Both the position numbers and the translations under genes were made by a program. This document shows positions 56,374 to 64,000 of a stretch of DNA of 64,000 nucleotides, in pieces. The stretch lies in NCBI RefSeq assembly GCF_030271165.1, contig NZ_JASSZH010000009.1:186001-250000 (forward strand), given 5' to 3'. Below the pieces are notes generated by a model. It had not been told where the DNA came from and did no database searches. It worked only from the letters and a program-made list of their open reading frames with translations. Source of the DNA: Psychromicrobium xiongbiense (GTDB taxonomy: Bacteria > Actinomycetota > Actinomycetes > Actinomycetales > Micrococcaceae). How positions within the stretch are numbered: position 1 is the first letter of the stretch; every line of letters starts with the position of its first letter.

Positions 56374-57183
56374 ATGACAACCACTTTGCCCCTGCACACT
56401 ACCGCCGCCGCGGTCTCTGCCCGCGGACTGAACAAGAGCTACGGACGCGGAGAAACCGCCGTGACTGCGCTGCGCGGAGTCGATCTTGACTTCGAGGCGG
56501 GCCGCTTCACTGCCATCATGGGCCCTTCAGGGAGTGGAAAATCCACCCTCATGCACTGCCTGGCTGGCCTGGACACCGTTGATTCGGGCAGTATCCGCAT
56601 CGGCTCGACCGACATCACCACGCTCAATGACCGCCAGCTCACCGCGCTGCGCCGCGATCGCATCGGTTTTGTTTTCCAGGCCTTCAACCTGGTCCCCACG
56701 CTGACTGCGGAACAGAACATCACGCTGCCGGTGGCACTGGCCAATGGAAGCGTGGACAGGCCCTGGCTGGACTTCATCACCAGCGCCCTGGGCCTGACCG
56801 ACCGGCTAAGCCACCGGCCCCACGAACTCTCCGGTGGCCAGCAGCAACGGGTTGCCGTGGCCCGGGCGCTGCTGACCCGCCCGGAAGTGGTTTTCGCCGA
56901 TGAGCCCACCGGCAATCTCGACTCGCGGGTGGGTGCCGAGGTCCTGGCCATGCTGCGCCGTTCCTCTCAGGAGATGGGACAGAGCATCATCATGGTCACC
57001 CATGATCCCGTGGCGGCCTCCTATGCGGACCGGGTGGTCCTGCTCAGCGACGGGGTCCTGGTGGGCGAGATCCAGTCCCCCACACCGGAATCGGTACTGG
57101 CCTCACTGAGCCGACTGGCCGAAGGTCCGCTGACTCACGGCTCGTTGGCCGAAACCACAGGAACGGGTCCCGCACATGTTTAG
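56374..57183 (+). CDS. ABC transporter ATP-binding protein (MacB/LolD-like)
   Basis: The 269-residue ATPase has Walker A GPSGSGKST at 50-58, signature ELSGGQQQRVAVARA and Walker B VVFADEPTGNL. It overlaps the permease by 8 bp. Such pairs often confer resistance to peptide antibiotics, but the substrate is unknown. Confidence 0.94.
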   Translation: MTTTLPLHTTAAAVSARGLNKSYGRGETAVTALRGVDLDFEAGRFTAIMGPSGSGKSTLMHCLAGLDTVDSGSIRIGSTDITTLNDRQLTALRRDRIGFVFQAFNLVPTLTAEQNITLPVALANGSVDRPWLDFITSALGLTDRLSHRPHELSGGQQQRVAVARALLTRPEVVFADEPTGNLDSRVGAEVLAMLRRSSQEMGQSIIMVTHDPVAASYADRVVLLSDGVLVGEIQSPTPESVLASLSRLAEGPLTHGSLAETTGTGPAHV

Positions 57184-59614
57184 CGTCGCCTGGGGGCAGT
57201 TCCGCCTCCATTCCCGCCGGTTCATCGCCGTCGCCCTCGCGGTGCTGCTGGCGGTGGCCTTCCTGGTCGCGACACTGCTGGTCAACAGCTCCACCCAGGC
57301 GACGCTCAAGGCCAGCGTGGGCCAGTCCTTCGCTGCAGCGGATGCCATTGCTGAACCTGCGGGCGGCGAGACTTTCAGCCAGGAAGCGGTCGATGCCGTC
57401 GCTCACCTGCCAGGGGTGACCACCAGCTTTCCGCTCCAACAACTAGCGGCCACGGCCACGGCGAACGGGCATCAGTTCAGTGCCCGGGTCACCACTCTGG
57501 CGCCCACTCCCGCGCTAAATTCTGCCGTGCTGGTGACCGGGTCCCTGCCAGGCAACGCGCAACAGATTGCCCTGGACGAGAGGACTGCCGGCAAATACGC
57601 ACTACAGCCCGGAACTCGACTGGAGCTGTCCAGCTCGCACGGTGTCAGCGCCCCGGTCACAGTCTCCGGCATCGTGCAGAACAGCAATGAGCCGGGCGCC
57701 GCAGGGACGTCCCAGCTGGTGGCTCCCGCCGCCCTGATGGCGTCGCTGGGGGGATCCCCTGCCCACTACTCCTCCATCCAGTTCACGGTTCCCGGTGGGC
57801 TCAGTCCGGCCGTGCGCCAATCGATCTCCGAGGCGCTGGCCGGGGCAGGAGCGCAACAGTTCACGGTACGGACGGCGGATGAACAGACCACCGCAGTGAT
57901 CACCCGATACACCGGCGGCGCGGACGCGCTGTCCCTGGTGCTACTCGCCTTTGCGACCATCGCTCTGGTGGTGGCAGTGCTCGTGGTCGCCAACACCTTC
58001 TCGGTACTGGTGGCCCAGCGGACCCGGGAACTGGCCCTGCTGCGCTGTGTCGGTGCGGGAAAGCGGCAGATCGGCGCCTCGGTGGTGCTGGAGGCCGCCA
58101 TCGTCGGTGCGACCGCCTCGCTGCTGGGCATCGTTGTGGCGATCGGAGGCATGTGGGGGCTGCTCACGGTGCTGCGCACCCTGCCGGACACCCGGTATGC
58201 GACGCTGGCCGTGCCCTGGCAGGCGCCTCTGGCCGGTCTGGTCGTCGGGGTGCTGATGACGGTGCTCGCGGCACTGGTACCCGCCCGTGCCGCCACATCG
58301 GTCGCCCCGTTGGCCGCGCTGCGCCCGGCGAAAGAGGCCACCGTGCACACCCGAGGTGGCCGGGTACGGCTGATTCTGGGGTTCGTCCTGCTGCTCGGCG
58401 GTGCACTGTTGTTGGGAGTCGGCGCGCTCAGGTCCCTGTTGTTACTCGCGCTGCCCGGCGGCGCGCTGACCTTCCTGGGTGTACTCCTGTGCTCCTCCAT
58501 CGTCATCCCGCCGCTGATCAGCTGGGTGGGCAGGCTTGCGGCCCCGGCCGGGGTCCCCGGCAAGCTCGCCGCGCTCAATGCAGTGCGCAACCCCGGGCGG
58601 ACGACGGCGACGGCCTCAGCCCTGCTGATCGGCGTGACCCTCGTGTCGATGATGCTGACCGGTGCCTCAACGGCGCGCACAGCGTTCGACAGCACCCTCG
58701 ACCAACGCTACCCGGTCGATATCTCCGTGGCACCGGGCACCTACTCCGCGGCCCAGCTTGCCGCCGCCCGGTCTGTGCAGGGAGTGAGCGCAGCGGCGCA
58801 ACTGCCGGTGGTCGGGACAGCGGAGGAAAGCGGCGTGCAGACACCGGTCTATGGCATCGGCACGTCCGATGCCGCCGCGATGCTCCATAACGCGGCGAAC
58901 CACGTCACTCCGGGCAGCATTCTGATGCCCAGGGGGTTCAAGGGCTCCGCAACCGAGGTGACCACCGCCGAGGGTCACCGCCAATTCCCGGTGAAAGTTG
59001 CGGCCAGTCCCGACGTGGTGCCGCTGGTCAGTCTGGACGATGTCCCGGCACCCTCCGGGGCGCAGGCCCTGCTGTGGTTCTCCGTGGATCCGAAACTCTC
59101 CGGCGGTCAGATCATGGATCTGCGGAGCTCGCTGGCTCAGGCGCTGGGAGTTCAGGAGGCGATGATCAGCGGCGGGGCGGTGGGGAAGGCCAGCTTCCAT
59201 CAGGTGATCGACCTGTTGTTGCTGGTCGTCGTCGGGCTTCTGGCCATCGCAATCCTGATCGCGCTGATCGGGGTGGCCAATACCCTCTCGCTGTCCATTC
59301 TGGAAAGGACCCGCGAAAACGCCCTACTGCGGGCTCTGGGCCTGAGCCGTGGAAGCCTGCGCGGGATGCTCGCCCTGGAGGCGGTGCTGATCGCCGGAGT
59401 GGCGGCCCTGCTCGGGGTGGTTCTGGGCCTGCTCTATGGCTGGCTCGGAGCGCAGTCCGCCCTCGGCGCCTTTGCCACCGTGGCACCGACTGTGCCTTGG
59501 CTCGAGCTACTCGCCGTGGTGGCGGTCGCGACGGTCGCAGGCCTGCGGGCTTCCGTCATTCCGGCCAGAAAAGCCGCACGACTCTCCCCGGTCGCCGGGC
59601 TGGCCAGCGATTAA
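57176..59614 (+). CDS. ABC transporter permease (FtsX/MacB-like)
   Basis: The 812-residue protein has the MacB layout twice: an N-terminal helix and extracytoplasmic domain, three helices (about 245-370), then a second extracytoplasmic domain and three helices at the C-terminus, with the FtsX core motif NTLSLSILERTRENALLRALG near residue 710. It works with the upstream ATPase. Confidence 0.92.
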   Translation: MFSVAWGQFRLHSRRFIAVALAVLLAVAFLVATLLVNSSTQATLKASVGQSFAAADAIAEPAGGETFSQEAVDAVAHLPGVTTSFPLQQLAATATANGHQFSARVTTLAPTPALNSAVLVTGSLPGNAQQIALDERTAGKYALQPGTRLELSSSHGVSAPVTVSGIVQNSNEPGAAGTSQLVAPAALMASLGGSPAHYSSIQFTVPGGLSPAVRQSISEALAGAGAQQFTVRTADEQTTAVITRYTGGADALSLVLLAFATIALVVAVLVVANTFSVLVAQRTRELALLRCVGAGKRQIGASVVLEAAIVGATASLLGIVVAIGGMWGLLTVLRTLPDTRYATLAVPWQAPLAGLVVGVLMTVLAALVPARAATSVAPLAALRPAKEATVHTRGGRVRLILGFVLLLGGALLLGVGALRSLLLLALPGGALTFLGVLLCSSIVIPPLISWVGRLAAPAGVPGKLAALNAVRNPGRTTATASALLIGVTLVSMMLTGASTARTAFDSTLDQRYPVDISVAPGTYSAAQLAAARSVQGVSAAAQLPVVGTAEESGVQTPVYGIGTSDAAAMLHNAANHVTPGSILMPRGFKGSATEVTTAEGHRQFPVKVAASPDVVPLVSLDDVPAPSGAQALLWFSVDPKLSGGQIMDLRSSLAQALGVQEAMISGGAVGKASFHQVIDLLLLVVVGLLAIAILIALIGVANTLSLSILERTRENALLRALGLSRGSLRGMLALEAVLIAGVAALLGVVLGLLYGWLGAQSALGAFATVAPTVPWLELLAVVAVATVAGLRASVIPARKAARLSPVAGLASD

Positions 59615-59628
59615 GTGTCCAGCCCTGA

Positions 59629-59688
59629 GGTGAGTGTCGAGATCATGCTGGAATAGTCGATTATTCCAGCATGATCTCGACACTCACC
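59629..59688. terminator. Long bidirectional hairpin between permease and metG
   Basis: Arms of 27 bp (59629-59655 and 59662-59688) pair perfectly around a 6-base loop. The genes on both sides converge here, so it probably ends both transcripts. The stem is unusually long. Confidence 0.75.
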
Positions 59689-59707
59689 GAAGCCTACTCA
59701 GCCCCCA

Positions 59708-61252
59708 CTACGCTTCAACACGCTCTTCGTAGCGCGGGAAGATCGGCTCCGGCGCGGGCAGCTCGGTCCCGGGCCGCAGGGCCTCGCCGATCGCACTGAA
59801 GTTCCGCTCGTTCTCCGGGACTCCCAGCACGTCCAGCAGCTTCGCCGCGGAGCCGGGAACCACCGGCTGGATGAGGAGGCCGACGATCCGCAGCACCTCC
59901 AGGGTCACATAGAGTACCGTGGCCATCCGCTCCGGATCGGTCTTCCGCAATACCCAGGGCTCCTGATCGGCAAAATAAGCATTGGTATCACCGAGCACCG
60001 TCCAGATCGCCTCCAACGCGCGATGGAATTCCTGCGCGTCGTAGGCGGCCCGGTTGATCTCCAACAGGGCCCCGGCCTGGCCCAGAATCGCCTCATCGGC
60101 AGCGGTCAGGGCGCCGGGTGTCGGAACGACTCCCCCGCAGTTCTTGGCCACCATGGACAGTGAGCGCTGCGCCAGATTGCCCAGGTTATTAGCCAGATCC
60201 GAGTTCTTGCGGCTGACAATCGCCTCATGGCTGTAGCTGCCGTCCTGACCGTAGGAGACCTCGCGCAGCAGGAAGAAGCGCACGGCATCGAGCCCGTACT
60301 CCTCCACCCAGTCCGCCGGAGCCACCACATTGCCCAGAGACTTGGACATCTTGACGCCATTGTTGAACAGGAAGCCATGAATCATCACCCGGCGCGGAAG
60401 TTCGATGCCGGCGCTCATCAGGAACGCGGGCCAGAAGATCGCGTGGAACCGAGAGATGTCCTTGCCGATGATGTGAACATCCGCGGGCCAGTACTTCCAC
60501 TGCGTGGATTCCGGATCCGGGAAGCCGGCACCCGTGAGGTAGTTGGTCAGCGCATCCACCCAGACGTACATGACGTGCTTGTCATTGCCGGGCACCGGAA
60601 CGCCCCAGCTGAACGAGGTCCGGGAGATGGACAGGTCCTTCAGCCCCGCCTTGACGAAGCTGATGACCTCATTGAACCGGTACTGAGGAGCACCGAAAGC
60701 AGCCTGTGTCTCGTAGAGGTCCAGCAGCCGGTCCTGGTATGCGGAGAGCCGGAAGAAATACGATTCCTCCTCGGTCCACACGACCTCGGTATCGGTCTCC
60801 TTCGAGTGACGGGTCCCGTCCTCGCGGAGTTCGGTCTCCTCCTCGGTGTAGAAGGCCTCATCCCGCACGGAATACCAGCCGGCATAACGGTCCAGGTAGA
60901 TATCCCCGTTGGCCTCCATCCGCCGCCAGATCTCCTGGGCAGCGGCATAGTGGTCGGCATCGGTGGTGCGGATGAACCGGTCATAAGAACTGTCGACCAG
61001 ATCGTGCACCGCCCGGAACGCCGCCGAGTTGCGATCCACCAGCTCCTTGGGCGTCACGCCCTCCTTTTCCGCGGTCTGCTGCACCTTGAGTCCATGCTCA
61101 TCGGTCCCTGACATGTAGAACACGTCAAAGCCGTCCAGGCGCTTGAAGCGGGCCAGAGCGTCGGCGGAAATGTACTCATAGGCATGGCCGATATGCGGTG
61201 CTCCATTGGGATAGGAGATCGCCGTGGTCACATAAAACGGGGTTTTGCTCAT
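59708..61252 (-). CDS. metG: Methionine--tRNA ligase
   Basis: The 514-residue class I synthetase has HIGHAYEY and KMSKSLGN motifs. It lacks the zinc-knuckle Cys residues, which puts it in the zinc-free group common in actinobacteria. The ATG at 61252 begins [10 protein letters not shown]. It lies 10 bp after serA. Confidence 0.96.
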   Translation of the reverse strand: MSKTPFYVTTAISYPNGAPHIGHAYEYISADALARFKRLDGFDVFYMSGTDEHGLKVQQTAEKEGVTPKELVDRNSAAFRAVHDLVDSSYDRFIRTTDADHYAAAQEIWRRMEANGDIYLDRYAGWYSVRDEAFYTEEETELREDGTRHSKETDTEVVWTEEESYFFRLSAYQDRLLDLYETQAAFGAPQYRFNEVISFVKAGLKDLSISRTSFSWGVPVPGNDKHVMYVWVDALTNYLTGAGFPDPESTQWKYWPADVHIIGKDISRFHAIFWPAFLMSAGIELPRRVMIHGFLFNNGVKMSKSLGNVVAPADWVEEYGLDAVRFFLLREVSYGQDGSYSHEAIVSRKNSDLANNLGNLAQRSLSMVAKNCGGVVPTPGALTAADEAILGQAGALLEINRAAYDAQEFHRALEAIWTVLGDTNAYFADQEPWVLRKTDPERMATVLYVTLEVLRIVGLLIQPVVPGSAAKLLDVLGVPENERNFSAIGEALRPGTELPAPEPIFPRYEERVEA

Positions 61253-61262
61253 ACCGGCAGTA

Positions 61263-62864
61263 TTAGCCTTCCAGGTCGACTTCACGTGCGGTGGTGGCCT
61301 CGATGGCCTCGCGCACCTGATCGAGAACGGTTTGCGGTACCGAACTGTCCACGGTCAGCAGACAGAGAGCCTGGCCGCCGTCGGCCAGCCGGGAGACCTG
61401 CATGCCTGCAATATTGATGCCATTCTGACCCAGGATGCCGCCCAGCGTGCCGACGACGCCCGGCCGGTCCTGGTAGACCAGCACCACCAGGTGGTTGCTG
61501 ATCGGGATCTCGATGTCGTAGCCGTTGACGCTGACCAGCTTTTCGATCTGCTTCGGGCCGGTCAGCGTACCCGCAACGGAGATCTGGCTGCCGTCGGAGA
61601 GCGCGCCATGCAGTGAGAGTACATTGCGGTAGTCGGTGGCTTCTTCGGTGGTGATCAGGCGCACGTTGATGCCACGTTGTTCGGCCAGCACCGGCGCATT
61701 GACGTAGGAGACCTGCTCCGAGACGATATCGGTGAATACGCCCTTGAGAGCGGCCAGCTCCAGAGCCTTGACGTCCTTGACCGCGATTTCGCCGGCCACC
61801 TCCACATCAATCTGCGTCACCGAGGCGGTGGTCAGTGCGGTGAAGATCCGTCCCAGTTTCTCGATCAACGGGATGCCGGGACGCACATCGCTGTCGATCA
61901 CGCCGCCGGCGACGTTGACGGCATCGGGCACCAGCTCTCCGGCCAACGCCAGGCGCACCGATTTGGCCACCGAGATACCGGCTTTCTCCTGCGCTTCATC
62001 GGTGGAGGCGCCCAGGTGCGGAGTCACCACCACATTGTCCAGGGCGAAGAACGGCAGATCGGTGCTCGGTTCTTTGACAAAGACGTCGATGCCTGCGCCA
62101 GCGATCTCGCCCGCAACGAGCGCCTCGTAGAGGGCCGCTTCATCGATCAGACCGCCGCGGGCCACGTTGACCACGTAGGCACTGTTCTTCATGGTCTTGA
62201 ACGCCTCAGCGCCGATCATGCCGATCGTCTCCGGAGTTTTCGGCATGTGGATCGTGATGAAATCGCTCTGCGCCAGAAGGTCATCCAGGCTGACCAGCTG
62301 CACGCCCAGCTGGGCGGCGCGGGCGCTGGTGACGTACGGGTCGTAGGCCAGGATCTGAGTGCCGAAGGCCTGCAGCCGGGCCGCGATCAGGGCACCGATG
62401 CGGCCCAGACCGATGATGCCGATCTTCTTTTCGAACAGTTCGGTCCCGGTGTACTTGGAACGCTTCCACTCCCCCGCCTTGAGGGCGGATCCGGCGGCCG
62501 GAATGTGCCGGGCCAGGCTGAGCATATGACCGATGGTCAGCTCAGCTGCAGAGATGATGTTGGAGGTGGGCGCGTTGACCACCATGACGCCGGCCTGGGT
62601 GGCCGCCTTGATGTCCACATTGTCCAGGCCCACCCCAGCGCGGGCAATCACCTTGAGCTTGCCCGCCGCTGCGATGGCCTCGGCATCGACCTGGGTGGCT
62701 GAGCGGATCAGGATGGCATCGACATCGGCGATGGCGGCCAGTAGCTGGGAGCGATCGGAACCGTCGATCTGCCTGATCTCAAAGTCCGGACCGAGGGCCT
62801 CGATCGTGGCGGGTGAAAGTTCTTCGGCAAGCAGGACGACGGGCTTGATGGCGCTATCGGTCAC
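61263..62864 (-). CDS. serA: D-3-phosphoglycerate dehydrogenase
   Basis: The 533-residue enzyme makes the first step of serine synthesis. The NAD-binding [10 protein letters not shown], catalytic Arg/Glu/His pattern ([20 protein letters not shown]), an intervening ASB-type domain and a C-terminal ACT domain ([20 protein letters not shown]) are present, so serine feedback control is likely. The GTG at 62864 follows AGGA. A short leader (62865-62993) has 9-nt repeats. Confidence 0.96.
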   Translation of the reverse strand: MTDSAIKPVVLLAEELSPATIEALGPDFEIRQIDGSDRSQLLAAIADVDAILIRSATQVDAEAIAAAGKLKVIARAGVGLDNVDIKAATQAGVMVVNAPTSNIISAAELTIGHMLSLARHIPAAGSALKAGEWKRSKYTGTELFEKKIGIIGLGRIGALIAARLQAFGTQILAYDPYVTSARAAQLGVQLVSLDDLLAQSDFITIHMPKTPETIGMIGAEAFKTMKNSAYVVNVARGGLIDEAALYEALVAGEIAGAGIDVFVKEPSTDLPFFALDNVVVTPHLGASTDEAQEKAGISVAKSVRLALAGELVPDAVNVAGGVIDSDVRPGIPLIEKLGRIFTALTTASVTQIDVEVAGEIAVKDVKALELAALKGVFTDIVSEQVSYVNAPVLAEQRGINVRLITTEEATDYRNVLSLHGALSDGSQISVAGTLTGPKQIEKLVSVNGYDIEIPISNHLVVLVYQDRPGVVGTLGGILGQNGINIAGMQVSRLADGGQALCLLTVDSSVPQTVLDQVREAIEATTAREVDLEG

Positions 62865-62993
62865 GATGTTTCCTCGGGTTTTCAGGCGTTTCAGGCACTT
62901 CAGACGTTGGGCCTGATGAACGTAGACTCGGGCAGCACTGTCCCGTCATGGGACACAATGCCCTCCCAGTCTAGTGAAACACCCCAGACAACG

Positions 62994-63035
62994 CCGAAGC
63001 CGTACTCACACTGTTACTTGTGAGTACGGCTTCGG
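62994..63035 (-). terminator. Hairpin in the 315-bp ilvC-serA gap
   Basis: Arms of 17 bp (62994-63010 and 63019-63035) pair perfectly around an 8-base loop between ilvC and serA, with no T run. It likely ends ilvC transcripts. Confidence 0.65.
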
Positions 63036-63057
63036 GCTGAGAGCGGGGCGCCCAACC

Positions 63058-63177
63058 AGGGTGGGGCAGGAGGGCCCCGTCGTGGCGACGGAGTCGACAC
63101 CACGGGTGTGCCCCAACTAGGGTGGGGCAGGAGGGCCCCGTCGTGGCGACGGAGTCGACACCACGGGTGTGCCCCAA
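63058..63177. repeat. Two tandem 60-bp repeat units sharing a core with the 48-kb repeat
   Basis: Units at 63058-63117 and 63118-63177 are almost identical. Bases 63072-63100 and 63132-63160 are the exact reverse complement of 48105-48133. The repeat abuts the ilvC stop at 63180, as the other copy abuts the DUF1697 stop. Confidence 0.85.
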
Positions 63178-63179
63178 CC

Positions 63180-64000
63180 TCAGCGGGCGGCGGAACCGTC
63201 GACGTAGTCGGTGTCCTGCTGCTTCCAGGAGAACAGGGAGCGCAACTCGCGGCCCACAGCCTCGATCGGGTGCTGCTCTGCCTTGGCGCGCAGTTCCTTG
63301 AACTCGACGGCGCCGTTGTCTTGGTCGTCGATGAAGCGCTTGGCGAAGGCACCGGACTGAATGTCGGCCAGAACGGCCTTCATGTTCTCCTTGACGCGCG
63401 GGTCGATGACGCGCGGGCCGGAGACGTAGTCGCCGTATTCGGCGGTGTCCGAAACACTCCAGCGCTGCTTGGCGATGCCACCCTCCCACATGAGATCCAC
63501 AATGAGCTTGAGCTCGTGAAGCACCTCGAAGTAGGCGATCTGCGGCTGGTAACCGGCTTCAGTCAGGGTTTCGAACCCGTATTCGACCAGCTGAGACACG
63601 CCGCCACAGAGCACACTCTGCTCACCGAAGAGATCGGTTTCGGTTTCCTCGGTGAAGGTGGTCTTGATGACGCCGGCGCGGGTACCGCCAATGGCCTTGG
63701 CGTAGGACTTGGCAGTCTCCCAGGCGGTCCCGGTGGCATCCTGCTCGACGGCGATGATGTCCGGGATGCCACGGCCGGCGACGTATTCGCGACGCACCGT
63801 GTGGCCAGGCGCTTTCGGCGCGACCAGGATGACATCGACGCCTTCGGGCACCTCGATGTAGCCAAAACGGATGTTGAAGCCGTGGGCAAAGGCCAGGGTC
63901 TTGCCCGGGGTCAGCTTGTCCTTGATCGAATCGGCGTAGATGGAGCGCTGGTGCTGATCCGGAGCCAGGATCATGATGAGATCGGCCCAGTCGGCGGCGT
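63180..64000 (-). CDS. ilvC: Ketol-acid reductoisomerase, 5' part cut by window edge
   Basis: The visible frame (about 273 codons) has the KARI signatures [27 protein letters not shown] region, [34 protein letters not shown] and [23 protein letters not shown], with the metal-binding Asp and Glu residues. The start lies beyond 64000; the last bases read [15 protein letters not shown]. Confidence 0.96.
   Translation of the reverse strand, partial: AADWADLIMILAPDQHQRSIYADSIKDKLTPGKTLAFAHGFNIRFGYIEVPEGVDVILVAPKAPGHTVRREYVAGRGIPDIIAVEQDATGTAWETAKSYAKAIGGTRAGVIKTTFTEETETDLFGEQSVLCGGVSQLVEYGFETLTEAGYQPQIAYFEVLHELKLIVDLMWEGGIAKQRWSVSDTAEYGDYVSGPRVIDPRVKENMKAVLADIQSGAFAKRFIDDQDNGAVEFKELRAKAEQHPIEAVGRELRSLFSWKQQDTDYVDGSAAR

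Overview
The window is chromosomal DNA of a high-GC Gram-positive bacterium, most likely an Arthrobacter-like member of the Micrococcaceae (Micrococcales). The grounds are the high GC content, frequent GTG starts, the order smc-ftsY-amtB-glnK-ffh followed by rpsP-KH protein-rimM-trmD-rplS-lepB-rnhB-DUF2469-yraN-comM, the order mutM-rnc-rpmF-DUF177-coaD, and leuCD beside an IclR regulator. Genus and species cannot be fixed from sequence reading alone.

Layout. 1-18479 is core: comM (cut by the window edge), yraN, a DUF2469 gene, rnhB, lepB, rplS, trmD, rimM, a KH-domain RNA-binding gene, rpsP, ffh, a lone glucose-6-phosphate dehydrogenase gene, glnK-amtB with a GlnR-like site, ftsY and smc. 18480-29540 is an accessory block between smc and mutM, which usually lie together in relatives. 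It holds a frameshifted small gene, a DoxX-like/TetR pair with a palindromic operator, an Asp/Glu-racemase-like gene, several unknown membrane or cytosolic proteins, a 5-kb cargo segment bounded by a duplicated gene 3' end, and a YefM-YoeB toxin-antitoxin pair. 29529-45831 is core again: mutM, rnc, rpmF, DUF177, coaD, an aminotransferase, a spermidine-synthase-like gene, rsmD, recG, a DhaL-like gene, thiL, a DUF3515 lipoprotein, ddl, gpsA, plsC and leuDC. 45965-64000 holds the IclR regulator, two tRNAs (Glu and Gln), gltX, ilvE, leuB, a NarL-type two-component system followed by a MacB-like ABC exporter, metG, serA and the 3' part of ilvC.

Functional links. leuCD, leuB, ilvE and ilvC, with the probable NdgR/LtbR-type IclR regulator, form scattered branched-chain amino acid units. 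ffh and ftsY are the two protein parts of SRP targeting, with lepB nearby. rimM, trmD, rsmD, rpsP, rplS and rpmF serve ribosome and tRNA maturation. ddl, plsC and gpsA serve the cell envelope.

The most unusual part is 23155-28346. Four co-oriented genes lie there: a GIY-YIG protein with a RAMA/DUF4357-like tail, a second GIY-YIG protein, and a translationally coupled pair of Gly/Ala-rich membrane-like proteins. They sit between two copies of the 3' end of the same membrane-protein gene, as expected for an integrated element with attL and attR. No integrase is visible. A defence role is a hypothesis only. A second notable item is a repeat with a hairpin-forming core, present as tandem pairs at 48025-48142 and, inverted, at 63058-63177.
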